Positions 1 to 8,548 of a DNA stretch of 33,902 nt are shown piece by piece. The DNA is from Crocinitomicaceae bacterium (GTDB taxonomy: Bacteria > Bacteroidota > Bacteroidia > Flavobacteriales_D > Crocinitomicaceae): NCBI GenBank assembly GCA_008017065.1, contig SSGT01000021.1:1-33902 (forward strand), read 5' to 3'. Position 1 is the stretch's first letter. The number at the start of each line of letters is the position of its first letter. The notes below the pieces were generated by a model that was not told the origin of the DNA, did not search any database, and saw only the letters and a program-made list of their open reading frames with translations. The position numbers and the translations under genes are program-made.

Positions 1-161
1 ACCTCCTGTTCATGCGGAGCTAAGTGTTGCGTAACGGTTAAGCAACGGATAAGATCGCCGTTTCCCCGAGAAGCAAAACGCTGCGTAATTCGAGGTATCA
101 TTCTCGTTAAAACCTCCTGTTCATGCGGACCTAAGTGTTGCGTAACGGTTAGGCAACGGAT
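1..161 (+). repeat. Two copies of a 50-bp repeat with 111-bp period
   Basis: Bases 1-50 and 112-161 match at 48 of 50 positions by my count. Each copy holds the core AAGTGTTGCGTAACGGTT followed by an AGCAACGG- or GGCAACGG-type end, so GTTGC and GCAAC can pair. The left copy begins at the window edge, so an array may continue upstream. The same 18-base core occurs on the other strand at about 13890-13907 and 14174-14191. The 61 bases between the copies are not obviously repeated. The function is unknown; it could be a REP-like palindromic element. Confidence 0.8.
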
Positions 162-326
162 CACACCAACAACTATCCGACGCACGCAAAACATATCCAG
201 CGAATTTTGACCCCATAAACCCAAATAATCATTTCTGTTTTGTAATTTCGTGTTTCATTTATGATTCGACCAAAAAGTTCTTATTTTTCTTACAATCCAT
301 GGAACTTTTAAACAAAAATGTAGCAC
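162..326. other. Gene-free stretch upstream of the flavoprotein operon
   Basis: Together with the repeats, bases 1-326 contain no credible gene. A weak -7-like box, TAATTTCG, lies at 243-250, about 76 bases before the first start codon. It matches seven of eight positions of TAnnTTTG. I see no clear -33 element and no terminator, so the operon promoter is not firmly placed. Confidence 0.4.
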
Positions 327-1283
327 ATGAAAAATAGAATTACACACTTATTTAACATAAAATATCCAATTATTCAGGCAGGGATGATTTGGTGCTCGGG
401 CTGGGAACTCGCAGCCGCTGTTTCAAATGCAGGAGGATTAGGAATAATCGGTTCCGGATCGATGTATCCAGAAATTTTGGATCAGCACATTCAAAAATGC
501 AAAGCAGCAACCGACAAACCGTTTGCAGTTAATCTACCCATGTTATATCCTGACATCGACAAGCACATCGAAACTATTATCAAATACCAAGTTCCAATTG
601 TGTTTACTTCCGCAGGAAATCCGAAGACATGGACCAAAAAATTGCAAGAGCACGGGATCGTTGTGGTGCACGTTGTTTCGAGTGTAAAGTTTGCATTGAA
701 AGCACAGGAAGCGGGCGTGGATGCTGTTGTTGCTGAAGGCTTTGAAGCGGGTGGTCACAATGGACGCGACGAAACAACCACTTTCTGCCTCATCCCAATG
801 GTAGCCGAAGCGATCGACATTCCGTTAATTGCCGCAGGTGGTATCGGAACAGGAAAAGGAATGTTAGCTGCCTTAAATCTCGGTGCTGATGCCGTCCAAA
901 TTGGTAGTCGATTTGTGGCGACACCTGAATCAAGTGCTCATACCAATTTCAAACAATGCGTCATAGAATCAAACGAAGGAGACACGTTGCTCACGCTGAA
1001 AGAGCTTACTCCAGTGCGACTCTTGAAAAATCCATTCTTCGACCAAGTTCAGGAAGCGTATCAAAACGATGCAACGGTCGAGGAGCTAACCGCTTTACTC
1101 GGACGAGGTAGAGCAAAAAAAGGAATGTTTGAAGGCGACTTGATCGAAGGAGAATTAGAAATCGGCCAAGTGGCAGGATTAATCAAAGAGATCAAACCCG
1201 CAGCCGATATCGTTTCGGAAATTATTACAGAATACAAAGAAGCAATTGCATTACAAACCTCTGAAAAATTTACATTTGAATGA
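327..1283 (+). CDS. Nitronate monooxygenase / 2-nitropropane dioxygenase family flavoprotein
   Basis: 318 aa, a normal length for the family. These FMN-dependent TIM-barrel enzymes oxidise alkyl nitronates; FabK enoyl-ACP reductases are close relatives. What I see: the N-terminal PIIQAGM motif (residues 14-20), AGGLGIIG (35-42), AEGFEAGGHNG (136-146) with the family's catalytic-type His144, AAGGIGTG (169-176) as the FMN phosphate loop, and GADAVQIGSRF (186-196). There is no signal peptide, so it is cytoplasmic. Its TGA stop overlaps the ATG of the next M16 gene in ATGA (1280-1283), so the two are probably translationally coupled. Many proteins with this annotation have unproven substrates, and FabK-like activity cannot be excluded from sequence alone. 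Confidence 0.85.
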   Translation: MKNRITHLFNIKYPIIQAGMIWCSGWELAAAVSNAGGLGIIGSGSMYPEILDQHIQKCKAATDKPFAVNLPMLYPDIDKHIETIIKYQVPIVFTSAGNPKTWTKKLQEHGIVVVHVVSSVKFALKAQEAGVDAVVAEGFEAGGHNGRDETTTFCLIPMVAEAIDIPLIAAGGIGTGKGMLAALNLGADAVQIGSRFVATPESSAHTNFKQCVIESNEGDTLLTLKELTPVRLLKNPFFDQVQEAYQNDATVEELTALLGRGRAKKGMFEGDLIEGELEIGQVAGLIKEIKPAADIVSEIITEYKEAIALQTSEKFTFE

Positions 1284-2521
1284 TTGAATTCGAACGATTT
1301 ACACTTGAAAATGGATTAAAAGTAATTTTCCACAAAGATCCCACCACTCCACTCGCTGTAGTGAACACATTATATGATGTCGGCGCGCGCGACGAAGATC
1401 CATCAAAAACGGGATTTGCGCATTTATTTGAGCATTTGATGTTTGGCGGTTCCGTTCATATCCCCGACTTCGATGCGCCACTGCAACATGCAGGAGGAGA
1501 AAGCAATGCATTTACGTCCAATGACATAACAAATTACTACGACGTACTTCCTGCACAAAACATCGAAACTGCTTTGTGGCTCGAATCGGATCGGATGCTT
1601 TCGCTGGCCTTTACTCCGAAAAGTCTGGAAACGCAGCGCAACGTGGTGATCGAGGAATTCAAACAGCGCTATTTGAATCAACCGTATGGGGATGTGTGGC
1701 TCAAACTTCGTCCATTGGCGTACCATGCTCACCCATATCAATGGGCAACAATTGGGAAAGAAATCAAACACATTGAAGACGCTCAAATGGAAGATGTGAA
1801 AGCATTTTTTGCCAAGTACTATAATCCTAGTAATGCTATTTTATGCATCGCGGGCAATTTTGAGTTGGAGCAAGTAAAAACACTCGTCAACAAATGGTAC
1901 GGCGATATTCCATCAGGTTTAAAACCAGCACGAATTCTTCCTGCTGAGCCACAACAAACGGAATTTAGAGAGCAAATTATCGAGCGGAATGTTCCTTCAG
2001 ATGCATTTTATTACGCATTCAAAATGCCTGAACGAAAATCCCCCGACTACTACATCGCCGATATTTTGTCGGACGCCTTGGGGAGAGATAAATCGTCGCG
2101 ACTGTATGTGAAAATCCAAAAAGAATTGAAATTGGTTACTGAAATCGGCGCATACATTACGGGGTCACTCGACGATGGCTTGTTAATCATCAGTGGAAAA
2201 TTAAGTCCGGATGTGACCTTCCAGCAATTGGACGACGCACTTTGGATTGTTCTAAATGAAATCAAAGAAACAACAATTTCGGACATTGAATTGGCGCGAC
2301 TTAAAAACAAAATCAAAACAGCAAAGGCGTTTCAAGAGCAAGGTCTATTGAACAGGGCAATGAATTTGTGTTTGTTTGAATTATTGGGAGACGCAGAAGG
2401 TGTCAACCAAGAAGCACTCATCTATTCAGAAATCGAACCAAAACACATACAAACGGTTGCCAAACAAGTATTAAATCAGTCCAATTGTTCCTTATTAAAA
2501 GTAAAAACGACCCAATCATGA
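1280..2521 (+). CDS. M16 family zinc metallopeptidase, catalytic subunit, no signal peptide
   Basis: 413 aa, one M16A/M16C pair as in bacterial M16B proteases. The inverted zinc motif HLFEH is at residues 48-52. The distal glutamate ligand lies about 74 residues later in VVIEEFKQR (Glu125 or Glu126). The region around SDALGRDKSSRLYVKIQKEL matches the substrate-binding second half. No signal peptide is present, which suggests a cytoplasmic peptidase. The gene starts inside the stop of the flavoprotein gene and its own stop overlaps the next ATG (2518-2521). Close coupling to a zinc-less paralogue suggests a heterodimer like mitochondrial processing peptidase. The substrate is unknown. Confidence 0.93.
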   Translation: MIEFERFTLENGLKVIFHKDPTTPLAVVNTLYDVGARDEDPSKTGFAHLFEHLMFGGSVHIPDFDAPLQHAGGESNAFTSNDITNYYDVLPAQNIETALWLESDRMLSLAFTPKSLETQRNVVIEEFKQRYLNQPYGDVWLKLRPLAYHAHPYQWATIGKEIKHIEDAQMEDVKAFFAKYYNPSNAILCIAGNFELEQVKTLVNKWYGDIPSGLKPARILPAEPQQTEFREQIIERNVPSDAFYYAFKMPERKSPDYYIADILSDALGRDKSSRLYVKIQKELKLVTEIGAYITGSLDDGLLIISGKLSPDVTFQQLDDALWIVLNEIKETTISDIELARLKNKIKTAKAFQEQGLLNRAMNLCLFELLGDAEGVNQEALIYSEIEPKHIQTVAKQVLNQSNCSLLKVKTTQS

Positions 2522-3789
2522 CGTTGAGAAACATAGCTCCACAAATACATCCTCTCCAAAAAATCGATTTTATCGAACCAAAGATTTTTGATATTACACC
2601 GGAAGTTCGGCTGTATTGGATGGCTACCATACCCGACGAAACTACGCGCATTGAATTTCACTTCGATGCAGGTACCATTCGAGGAAATGAAAAAGTAGCT
2701 GGTTTTGTAAACAGTCTGCTCCTCTCCGGTACCGCACAGAAATCGACGACGCAAATTCACGACGAATTGAACGGGTTGGGTGCATACATCGATCAAGAAA
2801 TTGGTCAAGAAACCGCAATCATCAGTTTGTATTGCTTGCGCGAGAACGTTGAAAAAGCAGTCGAGATTTTAGCAGATGCCATTCAACACGTTGTTTTTTC
2901 AGAACAAGAGGTGAATGATATGCTCCGCGAAAAACGACAAAATTATTTGGTTGCTTCCGAAAAAGTAGGCGTTTTGGTGCGACGGGCTTTTCAACAACAA
3001 CTGTTTAGTAATTCGGAAAGATACAGTCGACAACTCGTATTTGAAGACCTCGAACACGTATCGCCGTTGACCTTGAAACGATTTCATCAAGATTTCTATT
3101 TAAAAGGACTGTGCAAAGTAGTTGTCGTGGGAAATCTCGAAGCTGCTTACATCGATCGTTTGATTGATACCGTGGGCGGTTGGTCAAAATTAGGCGAGCC
3201 GCAATTTGAATCCGAATTCATCAACATTCCCGGACATACACACGTAGAAAAGGCAGATGCTGTGCAGAAAGCAATTCGACTTGGAATTCCATTGTTCAAC
3301 AAAACGCATGCGGACTTCTTAGATTTCCAGATCATGCAAACCATTTTTGGAGATTATTTCGGAAGTCGCTTGATGTCCAACATTCGTGAAGACAAAGGAT
3401 ACACGTATGGTATTGGTTGTGGTGTAGCAGAATCCAACAAAACAGGCTATTTTATCATCTCAACGGAAGTCGGAAAAGAAGTAGCTGAAGCAACTTTGAA
3501 AGAAATCAAATTTGAAATGGACCGACTGAAAACGGAAGCCGTTCAGCAAGAAGAATTGGATTTGGTGAAAAACTACTTGCTCGGACAAATTCTGAAAAGC
3601 GCTGATGGGCCAAATGCGATGATGGATTTATTTATGGCAACGCAACGCCACGGCAAAGGATTTGAATACTACAACGAAGCGATACAACACATTCAGCAGA
3701 TCGATCAAAAACGCATTTTGGAATTGGCAAACACCTATTTGAATTGGGATCAATTTTCAATCGTTACGGCAGGAGCTACTTCTATCTAA
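2518..3789 (+). CDS. M16 family protein lacking the zinc motif, probable non-catalytic partner
   Basis: 423 aa from ATG 2518. An upstream TTG at 2485 also opens the frame, but ATG 2518 overlaps the previous stop in ATGA as in the gene pair before it, so I prefer it. The position expected for HxxEH reads AGFVNSLLLSGT, so the zinc ligands are absent. The C-terminal half keeps the M16 Gly-rich/Arg-Tyr signature GDYFGSRLMSNIREDKGYTY, which binds substrate in catalytic/non-catalytic pairs. Known M16B systems pair one active and one inactive chain, and the gene order here fits that. No signal peptide is visible. It is unlikely to be a protease on its own. Confidence 0.9.
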   Translation: MTLRNIAPQIHPLQKIDFIEPKIFDITPEVRLYWMATIPDETTRIEFHFDAGTIRGNEKVAGFVNSLLLSGTAQKSTTQIHDELNGLGAYIDQEIGQETAIISLYCLRENVEKAVEILADAIQHVVFSEQEVNDMLREKRQNYLVASEKVGVLVRRAFQQQLFSNSERYSRQLVFEDLEHVSPLTLKRFHQDFYLKGLCKVVVVGNLEAAYIDRLIDTVGGWSKLGEPQFESEFINIPGHTHVEKADAVQKAIRLGIPLFNKTHADFLDFQIMQTIFGDYFGSRLMSNIREDKGYTYGIGCGVAESNKTGYFIISTEVGKEVAEATLKEIKFEMDRLKTEAVQQEELDLVKNYLLGQILKSADGPNAMMDLFMATQRHGKGFEYYNEAIQHIQQIDQKRILELANTYLNWDQFSIVTAGATSI

Positions 3790-3877
3790 CTAATAATCAA
3801 GTCAAAAAAAATACACAACGTATTCAAAATAAAGCAAGAAAAGGAGCATACAGGTAACTGCGTTTTAATGAATTCGC

Positions 3878-3885
3878 TATTTTTG
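3878..3885 (+). promoter_or_regulatory. Candidate -7 box for the T9SS cargo gene
   Basis: TATTTTTG matches the Bacteroidota -7 consensus TAnnTTTG exactly and lies 23 bases before the start codon at 3909. I do not see a convincing -33 TTTG at the usual spacing, so this is a motif-only call. Confidence 0.5.
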
Positions 3886-3908
3886 TTCAAAACAAAATAC
3901 GTAAAAAA

Positions 3909-4889
3909 ATGAAAAAAGTCTTACTAATTCTGAGTCTATTTCTTGCATCAAGTGGGATTCACGCGCAATCGTACACGTTCTTGGTAGGTCCTTCGACACC
4001 TTACCAAGAGTTAGATGCTCCAACTGTGTTAACCAATTCTTCCGAAGTATGGGACGATCCCGGTTTGACAATTCCGGTGTCGTTTCCTTTTCAGTTTTTT
4101 GGAAATAATGTGACCGCTTTTTATACACACCTCGGTTTGGGTAGTGATTTGTATACGGAGGAAAGTCCAGATGTTGCTAGTTCACCAATGATCAGCGCCG
4201 GCTTGTTAGATATTGCCGATCGAGGATTCCCGAGTGGTCCTTCCGTATCTTCTATTTCCTACCAAGTAGTGGGTGCAGCAGGCAGTCGTATTTTAAAAGT
4301 TCAATGGAAAAATGTTGGGTTGCTTGACGACATCGAACAAAATGAAACGTCGACCGACTTTTTGAACTTTCAAATCTGGTTCTACGAAACATCAAACAAA
4401 ATTGAAATGCATTACGGAACCGGACAACTTCAAGACTTCAGTTTTTACGGAAATTTTCCCGTTACTTTAGTAAAAGCAGTTGGATATCAAAGTCAACTAA
4501 TTGAAGACATTCACTACCTGACCGGATCGCAAACCAATCCGTCGATGGTTGTTTCAGATGATATTGATCAATTTATTGAAAATTCATTGACAGGCTTACC
4601 TTCGTCAGGAACAGTTTATGTGTTCAATCCAATTTCATCGGTAAACGTCGGCGAAATAGCATTCAATGATGACGTTTTGATGTTCCCAAATCCAAGTACC
4701 GATTTTGTAACCATACAATCAGATGTTACAATCAAGAATATCGTGATTCGTGATGTACTTGGCAGAGAAGTTCTCAACACTGAAATTGCTAGTGCACCGA
4801 TCTCGGTTGCGTCCTTACCAACAGGAAACTACCTTGTTGAACTAACAACGGAATTTGGAACGCTGCGCAAATCCTTGATTAAAAAATAA
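3909..4889 (+). CDS. Secreted protein with T9SS type A C-terminal sorting domain
   Basis: 326 aa. A Sec signal peptide covers residues 1-20 (Lys-Lys, hydrophobic core, ending HAQ). Residues 21 to about 240 form an aromatic-rich, probably beta-sandwich region with a FPFQFFG segment and no catalytic motif that I recognise. The last 70 or so residues carry the T9SS sorting domain: MFPNPSTDFVTI, then VIRDVLGREV, LPTGNYLVEL and the final KSLIKK. In T9SS species this domain directs export across the outer membrane and is cleaved during surface attachment or release. The gene stands alone with its own -7 box. The cargo's role is unknown. Confidence 0.88.
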   Translation: MKKVLLILSLFLASSGIHAQSYTFLVGPSTPYQELDAPTVLTNSSEVWDDPGLTIPVSFPFQFFGNNVTAFYTHLGLGSDLYTEESPDVASSPMISAGLLDIADRGFPSGPSVSSISYQVVGAAGSRILKVQWKNVGLLDDIEQNETSTDFLNFQIWFYETSNKIEMHYGTGQLQDFSFYGNFPVTLVKAVGYQSQLIEDIHYLTGSQTNPSMVVSDDIDQFIENSLTGLPSSGTVYVFNPISSVNVGEIAFNDDVLMFPNPSTDFVTIQSDVTIKNIVIRDVLGREVLNTEIASAPISVASLPTGNYLVELTTEFGTLRKSLIKK

Positions 4890-4935
4890 AGCACTCATTT
4901 TTTTTGCAGAAAGTCGATCAACAAACAAACTGTGT

Positions 4936-4984
4936 AAAAAAGCATGCAAGAACATCTTCGATTGAACGTTGTGTTCTTGCATGC
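4936..4984 (-). terminator. Intrinsic terminator downstream of the PLP lyase gene
   Basis: Perfect 13-bp arms GCATGCAAGAACA (4942-4954) and TGTTCTTGCATGC (4972-4984) enclose a 17-base loop. On the minus strand the hairpin is followed by six T (plus-strand A run 4936-4941), the correct layout for the lyase gene ending at 5054. In the plus direction only CCTTTAT follows, so it may also weakly stop the T9SS gene transcript. Confidence 0.8.
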
Positions 4985-5053
4985 CTTTATGTAACCTGTA
5001 TTATTCGAGCGTATTTACCCCCAACTACAAACCATTTTGGTCGAAATGAGTCA

Positions 5054-6310
5054 CTAAATCGCTTCTAACGCTTGCGCAATATCCGCAATAATATCCCCGT
5101 GGAATTCAACCCCAACCGATACGCGGACCAATTTTTCGGTGATGTGCATCGCATTTTTATCTGCCTGTGGCACATCGGCGTGCGTCATCGTTTGCGGATG
5201 TTCTGCCAAACTCTCTGTACCACCTAAACTCACCGCAAGTTTGATTAACTTCAAATTATCCAAAAATGCAAATGCTTCTTTTTCGCCTCCTTTTACATCG
5301 AAGGCAATCATTGCACCAGCTGAAAGGTATTGCTTGTGGTAGATCGCTTTTTCTACATCCGTCCCCACCTCATCGATAAAGCCAAGGAAATACACTTTCT
5401 CCACTTTTGGATGATTTCGCAAGTAATTTGCAACTTCAACCGCATTCTTAGCTTGTTGATCCATACGTACTTTCAACGTTTCCAAGCTTCGCATCAACAT
5501 CCACCCGGTGAACGGCGCTGCCATGTTTCCGAAAAAAGTACGCAATCCTTTGATACGTGCCATCAGTGCTTTTGATCCCAAACATGCGCCGGCAATTACA
5601 TCCGAATGTCCTCCGATGTATTTCGTTGCCGAGTACAATACCAAATCAGCACCGTGTTTCAACGGATGTTGCCACAAGGGTCCCATATACGTGTTATCCA
5701 CAGATAAGATCACCGTTTTTTCACCGGTTGAGAAATATGCTTTGATCTCCGCACACATTTCGATGTCAATCAACGCATTGGTTGGATTGGCGGGCGTTTC
5801 AATATGAATCATTGCCAATTTATCTCCCTTGCCAGTTGCCTCGATGCGCGCGATGATTTCAGCTTTCGAATCCGTTGCTAAAAATCCAACGGCATCGATT
5901 TGCATTTTTTTCAAAAAGTGGTTGATAAAATGATCCGTACCACCATAAACCGGACGAGAATACAAGAGCAAATCGCCAGGCGACATGAATTCCAAGAGTG
6001 CCGTTGAGATCGCAGACATCCCGCTTTCAAAAACAGCACAATCCTCTGCCCCGTCCCACAAGCAAAGTCGATTCTCCAAAATCTCCAAGTCGGGATTATT
6101 CAAACGCGAATAAATCAACCCCATTTCTTCGTCTTTTCCTTGCTCTCTCAATCCGTAGGCAACCTCAAAAAAGTTTTTACCTTCTTGCGCATTCTGAAAC
6201 ACAAATGTAGATGTTTGAAAAATCGGGCACTTCAACGCTCCTTCTGATAAAGCAGGTTTATACCCATAACTCATCATTAAACTCTCTGGACGCATGTCTT
6301 TATAATTCAT
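5054..6310 (-). CDS. Cys/Met metabolism PLP-dependent enzyme, probable methionine gamma-lyase
   Basis: 418 aa, fold-type I PLP enzyme of the cystathionine gamma-synthase/gamma-lyase family. Visible landmarks: YSRLNNPDLEILENRL (residues 67-82), the PLP phosphate-contact region FESGMSAIS, VYGGT (121-125), the PLP-ring Asp in SVDNTYMGPLW (Asp205), and the Schiff-base lysine in YSATKYIGGHSD (Lys230). The family includes cystathionine gamma-synthase, O-acetylhomoserine sulfhydrylase, cystathionine gamma-lyase and methionine gamma-lyase, which sequence reading alone does not separate. The divergent Lrp/AsnC gene resembles the mdeR-mdeA arrangement of Pseudomonas, so a degradative methionine gamma-lyase is my preferred reading. 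Cytoplasmic. A strong terminator follows. Confidence 0.85.
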   Translation of the reverse strand: MNYKDMRPESLMMSYGYKPALSEGALKCPIFQTSTFVFQNAQEGKNFFEVAYGLREQGKDEEMGLIYSRLNNPDLEILENRLCLWDGAEDCAVFESGMSAISTALLEFMSPGDLLLYSRPVYGGTDHFINHFLKKMQIDAVGFLATDSKAEIIARIEATGKGDKLAMIHIETPANPTNALIDIEMCAEIKAYFSTGEKTVILSVDNTYMGPLWQHPLKHGADLVLYSATKYIGGHSDVIAGACLGSKALMARIKGLRTFFGNMAAPFTGWMLMRSLETLKVRMDQQAKNAVEVANYLRNHPKVEKVYFLGFIDEVGTDVEKAIYHKQYLSAGAMIAFDVKGGEKEAFAFLDNLKLIKLAVSLGGTESLAEHPQTMTHADVPQADKNAMHITEKLVRVSVGVEFHGDIIADIAQALEAI

Positions 6311-6407
6311 CGTTTCCTCTTTAAATTTTCTCCAAATTAGAAAAATAAACTAGTAGGCTAAATTCAACAGAAAATAAAACTATAATAAAAACAATCAGTA
6401 GATTTTA

Positions 6408-6415
6408 TATCTTTA
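6408..6415 (+). promoter_or_regulatory. Candidate -7 box for the Lrp/AsnC gene
   Basis: TATCTTTA matches seven of eight positions of TAnnTTTG and ends 17 bases before the ATG at 6433. The whole 122-bp divergent spacer (6311-6432) is very AT-rich and is the only place where the regulator could act on both itself and the lyase gene. I could not define an Lrp operator. Confidence 0.45.
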
Positions 6416-6432
6416 CAACCAAAGTCAAAAGA

Positions 6433-6909
6433 ATGGAAAAAGAAAATTATTCGTTCGATTATCAATTGGATCACATCGACGAACACATTTTAGCACTGTT
6501 GGTTGAGAATGCGAAACTCGGCTCAAAAGAAATTGCTTCATCCGTTGGATTGACTGTAACGCCAACCTATGAGCGGATTCGACGGCTCGAAAAACGCGGA
6601 TTTATCAAACGGTATAAAGCGGTTCTCGACAAGAAAAAAATGGGAAAAAATCTCCGGGTTTTGTGCAATGTACAACTCAAATCACACGCTGCCGAATTTA
6701 TCGAATCATTTGAATCGCAAGTAATAGAACTCTCGGAGGTCACAAGTTGCTTTCACATCGCTGGAAATTTCGATTATCTATTAATCATCGATATAGTAGA
6801 CATGGACGAATATGCTGAATTTTTGAAGGAAAAATTGGCATCGATTCCGCATATCGCAACTGTTCAGAGTTCTTTTGTCATGCATGCACTGAAGGACAAC
6901 GATTTTTAA
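6433..6909 (+). CDS. Lrp/AsnC family transcriptional regulator
   Basis: 158 aa, typical of the family. An N-terminal winged helix-turn-helix begins at DHIDEHILALLVENAKLGSK and contains EIASSVGLTVTPTYERIRRL with recognition helix and wing, then KRGFIKRYKAVLDKKKMG. The C-terminal RAM ligand-binding domain follows (SEVTSCFHIAGNFDYLLIIDI and SIPHIATVQSSFVMHALKDN). These proteins sense amino acids and bind as dimers or octamers. It is divergent from the PLP lyase gene, so methionine or a related sulfur amino acid is a reasonable inferred effector. It ends one base before the stop of the convergent lipoprotein gene. Confidence 0.93.
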   Translation: MEKENYSFDYQLDHIDEHILALLVENAKLGSKEIASSVGLTVTPTYERIRRLEKRGFIKRYKAVLDKKKMGKNLRVLCNVQLKSHAAEFIESFESQVIELSEVTSCFHIAGNFDYLLIIDIVDMDEYAEFLKEKLASIPHIATVQSSFVMHALKDNDF

Positions 6910-6910
6910 G

Positions 6911-7708
6911 TTACCACTTATTCATTTCCAAAATATAGCGATATCCGGTTGAATCGATACATACCGCTTTGCTGTAGTCCAAGTAACTCGATGAATTAAC
7001 TCCGTAGTGTGTTTCAAATTTCTGCGTTCCAACAAAGATATTTGCCACTCCGCCGAGGAAAAAGGGTGTGTGGTAGGGCTGTGTCCACGAATAATTCCCC
7101 TCGTGTTCTAACGAGTTGACAATTTGCAGTTGAACAGCTTCTCCAAAAAGTGAACTCATTAAAAAACCGCTGGTTTTGAATTTTTGTTGTGCTAAGAAAC
7201 TCGAAAATTCACCGTTCAAATAGTACGTTGTTCCTTTGTGTGCAACAGCAAGATTCGATAAAATTATTTTTTGAACAGATGTTGTAAAATTAACGTTACT
7301 CAAATAAATCGCTTTCAATTCCCCATTAAAAACGTGTCCATTGGATTTAAAATCAATGTATTTCACGGTCACTGTATCGAGTATATCTCCGTAATTTATT
7401 GCAAAGCGCACTTGAATCGTACCGTCAGTTGAATCGCTGTAAAAATCACAGAAATTGTCCTTTTGAAAATGGATCGTATGTGTAACAACGTCAGAAACAG
7501 TATCGCTTTCTACATCAAAGCAATCCGCTTGATCGTAAAATTCTTGTGTGCAAAATTTATCCACCAATGATTGCGAAAAAACCAAGGTATTCAAATCGCT
7601 ACTTATCCACTGAATACTCTCACTTAGGTTTCTCTCAAGCAAATTCTCTGAGTTCTTTTTGCAAGAAAACGCAATAAACAACCAACTTACAATAACTAAA
7701 TACCGCAT
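6911..7708 (-). CDS. Putative lipoprotein of unknown function, last gene of the envelope operon
   Basis: 265 aa. The N-terminus is a lipoprotein signal with lipobox FSC (residues 14-16) followed by Lys-Lys-Asn. I do not recognise a domain. The mature part contains Cys-rich stretches near residues 49-59 and 84, many Thr/Val beta-like segments, and a GTQKFETHYGVN segment near the end. It starts 6 bases after the stop of the upstream barrel-like gene, so it is the fourth gene of a tight minus-strand operon. A surface or periplasmic anchor for the two neighbouring outer membrane proteins is possible, but this is inference from position only. Confidence 0.75.
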   Translation of the reverse strand: MRYLVIVSWLFIAFSCKKNSENLLERNLSESIQWISSDLNTLVFSQSLVDKFCTQEFYDQADCFDVESDTVSDVVTHTIHFQKDNFCDFYSDSTDGTIQVRFAINYGDILDTVTVKYIDFKSNGHVFNGELKAIYLSNVNFTTSVQKIILSNLAVAHKGTTYYLNGEFSSFLAQQKFKTSGFLMSSLFGEAVQLQIVNSLEHEGNYSWTQPYHTPFFLGGVANIFVGTQKFETHYGVNSSSYLDYSKAVCIDSTGYRYILEMNKW

Positions 7709-7714
7709 CTTTCT

Positions 7715-8548
7715 CTACTTTTTAGTGGCGTAATTCAAATTCAAATGTGCTCCAAATTTGAAAGTCAGATTCACATCATTTTCAGTTCCTGTGCTGAATT
7801 TCACTCCCGGAAGCATTCCCAGTTCGGCTGAAAAACCAATTTTCATATACGGTGTATACATAAACCGGATCAAAAAACCGATTCGTTGCTTTTTATACTC
7901 CTGATTGAGATACAAATCTTTCGGTACAAACAACCCGTAGGGTGAATAAACAATACTCGTGTCGTACTCTATTTGGGGTGCAAACAGCAACTCCATGTCC
8001 ATTTTGAGAAGTGAGTAAAACTTCTTTCGCTTCAGAAATTTGAGATCAAATGCATCAGCGAAATTTTCCAATTTGTCTTGTTTTTCTGTCGAATAGGAAA
8101 TAAACTTAAATCCAATGGAAAATTGCTGCGTCCGAGAATGGATAAAAACTTTGTCGATTTCATACCTGTTCCCGCCTAAATCATAAGGATACAATGCTGC
8201 GTCATCAATTCCAACACGTTTGATTCTATCCTCATTCACATACCCAATTGAAAAACCAAGATGACGAAATCCTGAACCGGTTTCAGTCGATTTCAGTAAG
8301 CCAACTTTTCCTCCAAAAGTTTCCGTTGAACTGATCAATTGATGTTCTGTACGCATCAAGTTGTTGTATTTGTAATTCCCTTCGATGTACAAAGGTCCCA
8401 ACTTGACAAGGGATGAAAACGTGTATGGAAAGTAAGTCGAATTCAAATCGACTTCTTTTCCAGCGGTTGCATCAAGCATGAATTTTTGCTGACCAAAAAC
8501 AGACGCAACGCCAAAAACAACCACGATTAGGAAGCATATTTTTTTCAT
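7715..8548 (-). CDS. Probable outer membrane beta-barrel protein, unknown function
   Basis: 277 aa with a clear Sec signal peptide (residues 1-20, ending VFGQ). The mature protein has alternating hydrophobic/polar strands rich in Tyr, Phe and Gly and ends in a strand-like KFGAHLNLNYATKK, typical of Bacteroidota outer membrane barrels. I recognise no specific family. Its ATG overlaps the stop of the preceding gene in ATGA (8545-8548), so synthesis of the two is probably coupled. Surface loops such as DDAALYPYDLGGNRYEID suggest extracellular exposure. Confidence 0.72.
   Translation of the reverse strand: MKKICFLIVVVFGVASVFGQQKFMLDATAGKEVDLNSTYFPYTFSSLVKLGPLYIEGNYKYNNLMRTEHQLISSTETFGGKVGLLKSTETGSGFRHLGFSIGYVNEDRIKRVGIDDAALYPYDLGGNRYEIDKVFIHSRTQQFSIGFKFISYSTEKQDKLENFADAFDLKFLKRKKFYSLLKMDMELLFAPQIEYDTSIVYSPYGLFVPKDLYLNQEYKKQRIGFLIRFMYTPYMKIGFSAELGMLPGVKFSTGTENDVNLTFKFGAHLNLNYATKK

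Noticed and set aside
1-161. CRISPR array at the left edge
   Set aside because: Only two copies are seen, the repeat is 50 bp with a 61-bp spacing, and no cas gene is near.
2485-2520. TTG start that would lengthen the zinc-less M16 protein by 11 residues
   Set aside because: The ATG at 2518 overlaps the upstream stop exactly as in the neighbouring pair, and the extra residues are not M16-like.
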